64,000 nt of DNA, taken from positions 153,072 through 217,071 of the forward strand of contig NZ_JHBW01000069.1 in assembly GCF_001273845.1 (NCBI RefSeq), in the 5' to 3' direction. The notes below the pieces were generated by a model that saw only the letters and a list, made by a program, of their open reading frames with translations, did no database searches and had not been told where the DNA came from. The stretch's first letter is position 1; each line of letters starts with the position of its first letter. The position numbers and the translations under genes are program-made. Shown here piece after piece: positions 59,710 to 64,000 of the stretch. The stretch comes from Leucobacter musarum subsp. musarum (lineage in GTDB: Bacteria; Actinomycetota; Actinomycetes; Actinomycetales; Microbacteriaceae).

Positions 59710-60431
59710 AGGGTCGTCTCCTCGGGCGTCGTTGCGGCGTGAGCGATCTGGGTACTGATGTCGATGACGTGGGCGCGGGCTTCGGCCTCGGCGAGCTCGG
59801 CGTCGCCGGCGGCGATCGCCTCGAAGATGCGCCGGTGCGCGACGCTTGAGGCGTTGCGGCGGGCCTTCGTCTGGTAGCGGCTCGCGCGGCTCGGGGCGAT
59901 CTGCTGGGCGATCTGTTCGTTGATGAGTTCGAGCAGCGGGTTGTGCGCGTACTGCGCGATGGCCTGGTGGAAGGCGCGGTCGAGCTCGGCGTAGCGCTCC
60001 TTCGTCACGTCGACCTCCATCGCCTCGACGAGCTCGCGCAACTGGGCGACATCGCGGGCCGTCGCGCGGGCGGCCGTGATGCCGGCGATGGGAGGCTCGA
60101 CGATGGCGCGCAGCTCCATGATGTCGTGGAGGTCGGGTTTGAGCACCGCCAGCCGGCTCAGGGCACCGTCGCTGACGTCGGCGCGCTCCCCCGGACTCAG
60201 CACGATCGTGCCGCGGCCGGGCCGCCGATCGATGAGCCCGCGATTCTCGAGCTCGCGCAGGGCCTCTCGAATCGAGACGCGCGACACCCCGAAGTGCTCG
60301 GCGAGGTCGCGCTCGGCGGGCAGCCGCTCACCGGGCTCAAGCTTGCCGTCGAGAATCAGACGTTCGATGTCGACCGACAGGCGGTCGGGCAGCGACAGCG
60401 TTGTCGCTCGGCCAATGTCGTTCCAGTCCAT
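59706..60431 (-). CDS. FadR/GntR-family regulator of ggt and amino-acid uptake
   Basis: A 241-residue protein. The winged helix (LSVDIERLILDGKLEPGERLPAERDLAEHFGVSRVSIREALRELENRGLIDRRPGRGTIV) is followed by an FCD domain with the metal-binding residues Asp (ELDRAFHQAI), His (VAHRRIFEAI) and His near HVIDIST. AAGGAGG lies five bases before the ATG at 60431; the longer open frame to 60536 has no such site. It should bind the palindrome GTTGGTCCTACCAAC near 60574 and sense an amino acid or related acid. Confidence 0.9.
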   Translation of the reverse strand: MDWNDIGRATTLSLPDRLSVDIERLILDGKLEPGERLPAERDLAEHFGVSRVSIREALRELENRGLIDRRPGRGTIVLSPGERADVSDGALSRLAVLKPDLHDIMELRAIVEPPIAGITAARATARDVAQLRELVEAMEVDVTKERYAELDRAFHQAIAQYAHNPLLELINEQIAQQIAPSRASRYQTKARRNASSVAHRRIFEAIAAGDAELAEAEARAHVIDISTQIAHAATTPEETTL

Positions 60432-60566
60432 GTGCGCCTCCTTCAGTGCTCTCGTGATCGTAGTGGACGCCGCCGACTGTGCGGATTGTGTTGCAGTTGC
60501 GTTTCCGATCGGCTTGCCCGTTGACTCGATGGCCAATACCGGGGTATCGTCCCATTCAGTTCATCC

Positions 60567-60581
60567 GTTGGTCCTACCAAC
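60567..60581. promoter_or_regulatory. FadR-type operator between regulator and ABC transporter
   Basis: The perfect palindrome GTTGGTCCTACCAAC, with its TGGT...ACCA core, matches the half-sites of FadR-family regulators. It overlaps a TTGGTC -35 box at 60569, with CATACA as -10 box about 18 bases later, so binding would block the transporter promoter. Confidence 0.7.
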
Positions 60582-60668
60582 TGCTGATCGAGCATACACC
60601 CGGCCCGCCGGGAATGCGCAAGACCTCCGCCCAGAGCCGGGCGGATCCCACTGAACGGAGAAATCATC

Positions 60669-61571
60669 GTGGCTTTCCCCACCGCACCGCGCACCGCTCC
60701 GGTGCTCGCACTCGCCGCAGCCGCAGGCCTCGCTCTGTCGCTGGCCGCGTGCACCGTCACCGCAAACGCTCCCGCAGACAACGCCGGTGGATCCGGCGAC
60801 TCAGAGAGCAGCGGCGCACCGGTCGCAACCCTCGAAACACCGACCATCATCAAGGCCGGCACCCTCACCATCTGCACCGGCGACAGCGCACCCAACATTT
60901 TCTACGACGAGAACAATGAGCTGCAGGGCGTCGAGATCGACATCGCGAACGCGATGGCCGACAAGCTCGGCGTCTCGACGACGCTCGGCGAGTACGCGTT
61001 CGCCGGCCTCATCCCCGCCCTGCAGGCGAAGCAGTGCGACGTCATCATGGGGTCGCTCTACATCAAGCCCGAGCGCGAAGAGATCGCGAACTTCGTGCCC
61101 TACCTGTACTCGGGTACCGCGGTCGCCGTGAACAAGGAGAACCCCAAGAAGGTCACCGGCTTCGACGACTCGCTCTGCGGCACGAAGGTTGTCGGCATCA
61201 CCGGCGCGACGGGCGCGGCCTCGGCAGAAGAGAAGTCGGCCGAGTGCGAGGCCGCCGGCAAGCAGCCGCTCACCATCACCCTCGTCGACGAGGCCACGAG
61301 CGCCCTGCAGCAGGTACTTGCGAACCAGGCCGACGCGTTCATCGACACGACCGAGATCATGAGCTACTACGAGCAGCAGTCCGATGGCGACCTGGTCACC
61401 GTCGGCGATCCGTTCGGCAAGATCCGCATCGGCGCCGCGACGCTCAAAGACAACACCGACCTCAACACGGCGCTCGACGACGCATTCGCGGCGATGGTCG
61501 ATGACGGCACCTACGCCGACATCCTCGCCGAGTGGGGCGTCGAGAGCAACGACATCACCCAGCCCGAGTAA
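60669..61571 (+). CDS. Amino-acid ABC transporter substrate-binding lipoprotein
   Basis: A 300-residue protein: signal peptide with lipobox SLAACT (Cys ~28), an acidic Gly/Ser linker, and the family 3 solute-binding fold (GTLTICTGDSAPNIFYDENNELQGVEIDIANAMADKLGV, LQAKQCDVIMGSLYIKPERE). It starts at GTG with GGAGA upstream. It collects a polar amino acid or derivative for the permease and ATPase that follow. Confidence 0.93.
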   Translation: MAFPTAPRTAPVLALAAAAGLALSLAACTVTANAPADNAGGSGDSESSGAPVATLETPTIIKAGTLTICTGDSAPNIFYDENNELQGVEIDIANAMADKLGVSTTLGEYAFAGLIPALQAKQCDVIMGSLYIKPEREEIANFVPYLYSGTAVAVNKENPKKVTGFDDSLCGTKVVGITGATGAASAEEKSAECEAAGKQPLTITLVDEATSALQQVLANQADAFIDTTEIMSYYEQQSDGDLVTVGDPFGKIRIGAATLKDNTDLNTALDDAFAAMVDDGTYADILAEWGVESNDITQPE

Positions 61572-61577
61572 TCCGCA

Positions 61578-61617
61578 GGCTGTGGGCGGCGCACGACGAC
61601 GCGTGCCGCCCACAGCC
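61578..61617 (+). terminator. Intercistronic hairpin after the binding-protein gene
   Basis: GGCTGTGGGCGGC (61578-61590) pairs with 61605-61617, with a 14-base loop. Such hairpins between binding-protein and permease genes usually raise the level of the binding-protein message relative to the rest of the operon. Confidence 0.75.
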
Positions 61618-61640
61618 GACCTCACGAAAGACACCACCAC

Positions 61641-62477
61641 ATGAAATTCGACTGGGACTACTTCTGGCAGAGCCTGTTCTCGCCGAGCGAGAGCTTTCTG
61701 AACGGACTCGGGCTCACCATCATCATCTCGATCGTCGCGATGGCACTCGCGTTGATCCTCGGCCTCATCATCGCCCTCATGGGCCGCAGCCGCTTCGTGC
61801 CGCTGCGCGTGCTCGCGAGCCTCTACATCTGGATCATTCGCGGCACCCCGCTGCTCGTGCAACTGGTCATCATCTACACCGGCTTCGCGGCCGCGAACCT
61901 CTTCCGCTTCGAAGACCTGTCGCTCGCGTTCCAGTTCGACGCGTTCACCGTCGGCCTCATGGTCAAGGGCGCCGTGCAGGCCGCGATCGTCGCGCTCATG
62001 CTCAACGAGAGCGCCTACATCTCGGAGATCGTGCGCGGCGGCCTCGAGTCGATCGAGAAAGGCCAGACTGAAGCGGCGCTGTCGCTCGGCATGACCCCGC
62101 TCGGCTCCATGCGGTGGATCATCGTGCCGCAGGCGATCCGCGTCATGGTGCCGCCACTCGGCAACTCGTTCAACGGCCTGATGAAGAGCACCTCGATTCT
62201 CTCGATCATCGGCGTCGCCGAAATGTTCCAGGTCAGCAGCTCCATGAGCGCCGCCACGTTCAAGGTCTTCGAGATCTACATCGTCGTCGCCCTGTATTAC
62301 CTGCTGCTCACGACCGTGTGGACGGTCATTCAGACCTTCATCGAGAACTGGCTCAACGCCAAGGCCGGCCTGCCGAAGGCCGAGTCGATCTGGAAGCGCC
62401 TGTTCGGCTTCCGCAGCAAGCGCGACCGGGTCGCCCCGAAGAGCCCCATCGCCGACCTCGAAGGAGCCGCAGCATGA
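61641..62477 (+). CDS. Amino-acid ABC transporter permease (HisM/GlnP type)
   Basis: A 278-residue protein with five or six helices. [18 protein letters not shown] and the ATPase-contacting loop [34 protein letters not shown] are standard for polar-amino-acid permeases. Its stop overlaps the ATPase gene start (ATGA). Confidence 0.94.
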   Translation: MKFDWDYFWQSLFSPSESFLNGLGLTIIISIVAMALALILGLIIALMGRSRFVPLRVLASLYIWIIRGTPLLVQLVIIYTGFAAANLFRFEDLSLAFQFDAFTVGLMVKGAVQAAIVALMLNESAYISEIVRGGLESIEKGQTEAALSLGMTPLGSMRWIIVPQAIRVMVPPLGNSFNGLMKSTSILSIIGVAEMFQVSSSMSAATFKVFEIYIVVALYYLLLTTVWTVIQTFIENWLNAKAGLPKAESIWKRLFGFRSKRDRVAPKSPIADLEGAAA

Positions 62478-63280
62478 GCGCGACCACCGAGTACACCGCC
62501 CCCGTGACCATCGCCGATGGCCCGATCGTGCGCACGGTCGACATCAACAAGTGGTTCGGCGACCGGCACATTCTCACCGACGTGTCGCTCGAGATCGAGC
62601 GCGGCGAGGTCGTGGTGCTCGTCGGCCCGTCGGGCGCCGGCAAGACGACCTTTCTACGCACGCTGAACCGCCTCGAACCGGTCGACAGCGGCGAGATCTA
62701 TGTCAACGGGCAGCGCATCGGCGAGCGCGTGGGCGAGAACGGCAAGACCCGCGAGATCTCAGCGAAGGCGCTCGCTGCGCAGCGATCCGACATCGGCTTC
62801 GTCTTTCAGCACTTCAACCTCTTTCCGCACATGACCGTGCTCGAGAACATCTGGCATTCGCCGGTGCGGGTGAAGGGCGAAAAGAAGTCTGAGGCGATCG
62901 CGTACGCGCGTGAGCTGTTGGATCGCGTGGGGCTTGCCGACAAAGCCGATGAGCGGCCGCGTTCACTTTCGGGTGGTCAGCAGCAGCGCGTCGCGATTGC
63001 CCGATCGCTCGCCATGCGCCCCGCACTCATGCTCTTCGACGAACCGACGAGCGCCCTCGACCCCGAGATGGTGGGCGAGGTGCTACAGGTAATGCAAGAT
63101 CTCGCGAAGGCCGGCATGACGATGATCATCGTGAGCCACGAGATGGGGTTCACTCGCGAGGTGGCGGATCGCGTGATTGTCATGGACGCGGGCGCCATCA
63201 TCGAGCAGGGCGACCCCGAGCTCGTCTTCACGAACCCGAGCCACGAGCGTACCCGCCAGTTCCTGTCGAAGGTGCTGTAG
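62474..63280 (+). CDS. Amino-acid ABC transporter ATPase (HisP/GlnQ type)
   Basis: A 268-residue ATPase. GPSGAGKTT is Walker [18 protein letters not shown] the signature, [15 protein letters not shown]alker B, and [18 protein letters not shown] the H-loop region, as in polar-amino-acid systems. GAAGGAG lies before the ATG at 62474. A shared hairpin terminator follows at 63303. Confidence 0.95.
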   Translation: MSATTEYTAPVTIADGPIVRTVDINKWFGDRHILTDVSLEIERGEVVVLVGPSGAGKTTFLRTLNRLEPVDSGEIYVNGQRIGERVGENGKTREISAKALAAQRSDIGFVFQHFNLFPHMTVLENIWHSPVRVKGEKKSEAIAYARELLDRVGLADKADERPRSLSGGQQQRVAIARSLAMRPALMLFDEPTSALDPEMVGEVLQVMQDLAKAGMTMIIVSHEMGFTREVADRVIVMDAGAIIEQGDPELVFTNPSHERTRQFLSKVL

Positions 63281-63302
63281 CCGGTCTTGCCTCGGAAACG
63301 AC

Positions 63303-63338
63303 GACGGCCTCCGATCACCTGCGGGGTCGGAGGCCGTC
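63303..63338. terminator. Bidirectional hairpin terminator between the ABC operon and pyrE
   Basis: GACGGCCTCCGA (63303-63314) pairs with TCGGAGGCCGTC (63327-63338), 22 bases past the ATPase stop and 20 past the pyrE stop. Confidence 0.85.
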
Positions 63339-63358
63339 ATCGCGCGTGCGCGGGGTGC

Positions 63359-63913
63359 TTACTGCGGTGCGAGCCCGAGGTCGTCGAGGCCGATGGCGTA
63401 GCGGTATTCGAAGCCGGCTGCCTCGATACGTTCCTTGGCCGGGGCCTGGCGATCCACCACCACCGCCACCGCGGCAATCTCGGCGCCGACCTTCTGCAGC
63501 GCTTCGATCGCCTTCAGGGGCGAGCCGCCCGTGGTCGACGTGTCTTCCACGACGACCACGCGCTTGCCCGCGAGATCGGGGCCCTCGACCTGGCGGCCGC
63601 GACCGTGATCTTTCGGCTCCTTGCGCACGACGAACGAGTCGTACGCCTTGCCCTGCGCGACGCCCTGGTGCATGATCGCCGAGGCGATCGGATCGGCACC
63701 CATCGTGAGCCCGCCCACCGCGACAACCCCATCGATGTCGTCGATCAGGTCGAGCATGACCTGACCGATCAGCGGGGCCGCACGATGGTCGAGGCTCAGC
63801 TTGCGCAGGTCGATGTAGTACGTCGCCTTCTTGCCGCTCGTGAGGGTGAAGTCGCCGTGGAAGACGGCCTCGCTCGTGATGAGTTCGATGAGCTGTTCGC
63901 GCGCAGTGGTCAT
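63359..63913 (-). CDS. pyrE: Orotate phosphoribosyltransferase
   Basis: A 184-residue protein joining orotate to PRPP to make OMP in pyrimidine synthesis. FTLTSGKKATYYIDLRKLSLDH is the N-terminal substrate region, and VVVVEDTSTTGGSPLKAI is the PRPP-binding motif. The frame runs open to the window edge, but a TAGAAT box (63921-63926) seven bases before the ATG at 63911-63913 places a leaderless start there. No further gene start can be supported in the last 74 bases. Confidence 0.95.
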   Translation of the reverse strand: MTTAREQLIELITSEAVFHGDFTLTSGKKATYYIDLRKLSLDHRAAPLIGQVMLDLIDDIDGVVAVGGLTMGADPIASAIMHQGVAQGKAYDSFVVRKEPKDHGRGRQVEGPDLAGKRVVVVEDTSTTGGSPLKAIEALQKVGAEIAAVAVVVDRQAPAKERIEAAGFEYRYAIGLDDLGLAPQ

Positions 63914-63920
63914 GGCGTCG

Positions 63921-63926
63921 ATTCTA
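63921..63926 (-). promoter_or_regulatory. -10 element of pyrE
   Basis: TAGAAT on the minus strand, seven bases before the ATG. It fits a leaderless start. Confidence 0.55.
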
Positions 63927-64000
63927 CTGGCGGGTGCGATGCTGCCGGATCGCCGTGCCGCAGCTGGGGAACGGAACGGGGCCCGCACCGTTCGAGACAT

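Overview
The window is high-GC actinobacterial chromosome. Gene content (coproporphyrin-type ferrochelatase, a DUF7882-type small protein, VaFE/LAxTG surface protein, many leaderless-looking starts of the form TAnnnT-N6/7-ATG) points to the Microbacteriaceae, possibly Leucobacter or a relative. That placement is an inference; no rRNA or other taxonomic marker is present. No phage, insertion sequence or CRISPR array was seen.

Layout. 0-7.6 kb: ordinary chromosome (zinc-ribbon protein, GNAT acetyltransferase, ferrochelatase, pentapeptide-repeat protein, two tRNAs, small acidic proteins, a lipoprotein, an NCS2 purine permease). 7.7-17.5 kb: two overlapping glycosyltransferase genes on the plus strand meet, stop codon to stop codon, a minus-strand set made of an AfsA/ScbA-like protein, an SDR reductase, a TetR regulator resembling butyrolactone receptors, and a regulator with one winged helix and two FCD-like halves. 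A divergent ATP-grasp gene and an S33 peptidase follow. The set looks like a gamma-butyrolactone signalling locus of the A-factor/SCB type. 17.7-26.6 kb: eight plus-strand genes: a degenerate ABC ATPase, a YhgE/Pip membrane protein, glutamate decarboxylase, a membrane protein, a choloylglycine-hydrolase-family amidase, a DMT transporter, a FUSC protein and one more membrane protein.

26.8-46.3 kb: tRNA-Ser and then a large sulfur-related region: cysK; an aldo/keto reductase, oligopeptide-type ABC transporter and LLM flavin monooxygenase operon; a divergent operon with aldo/keto reductase, rhodanese, HTH protein, OsmC and a second rhodanese; an FAD-linked oxidase with a DUF1684 protein; a third rhodanese; a DszC/SfnC-like acyl-CoA dehydrogenase homologue; and a LysR regulator whose own start codon lies in a perfect palindrome. 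The genes together look like import and oxidative breakdown of an organosulfur compound, with release and handling of the sulfur.

46.3-64 kb: housekeeping genes (HAD phosphatase, serS, diacylglycerol-kinase-like protein, pheA, pgm, NagD-like HAD), a wall-anchored VaFE protein, a nitrilase-family amidase, a TSUP exporter, then a FadR-type regulator overlapping a gamma-glutamyltransferase gene, divergent from a polar amino-acid ABC transporter with a 15-bp FadR-like operator in its promoter region, and pyrE at the right edge.

Across the window, long intergenic palindromes recur. Three dispersed copies share both arms and loop (about 6.1, 43.4 and 45.2 kb). Three others (26.7, 53.2 and 56.0 kb) have a similar shape but different sequence.
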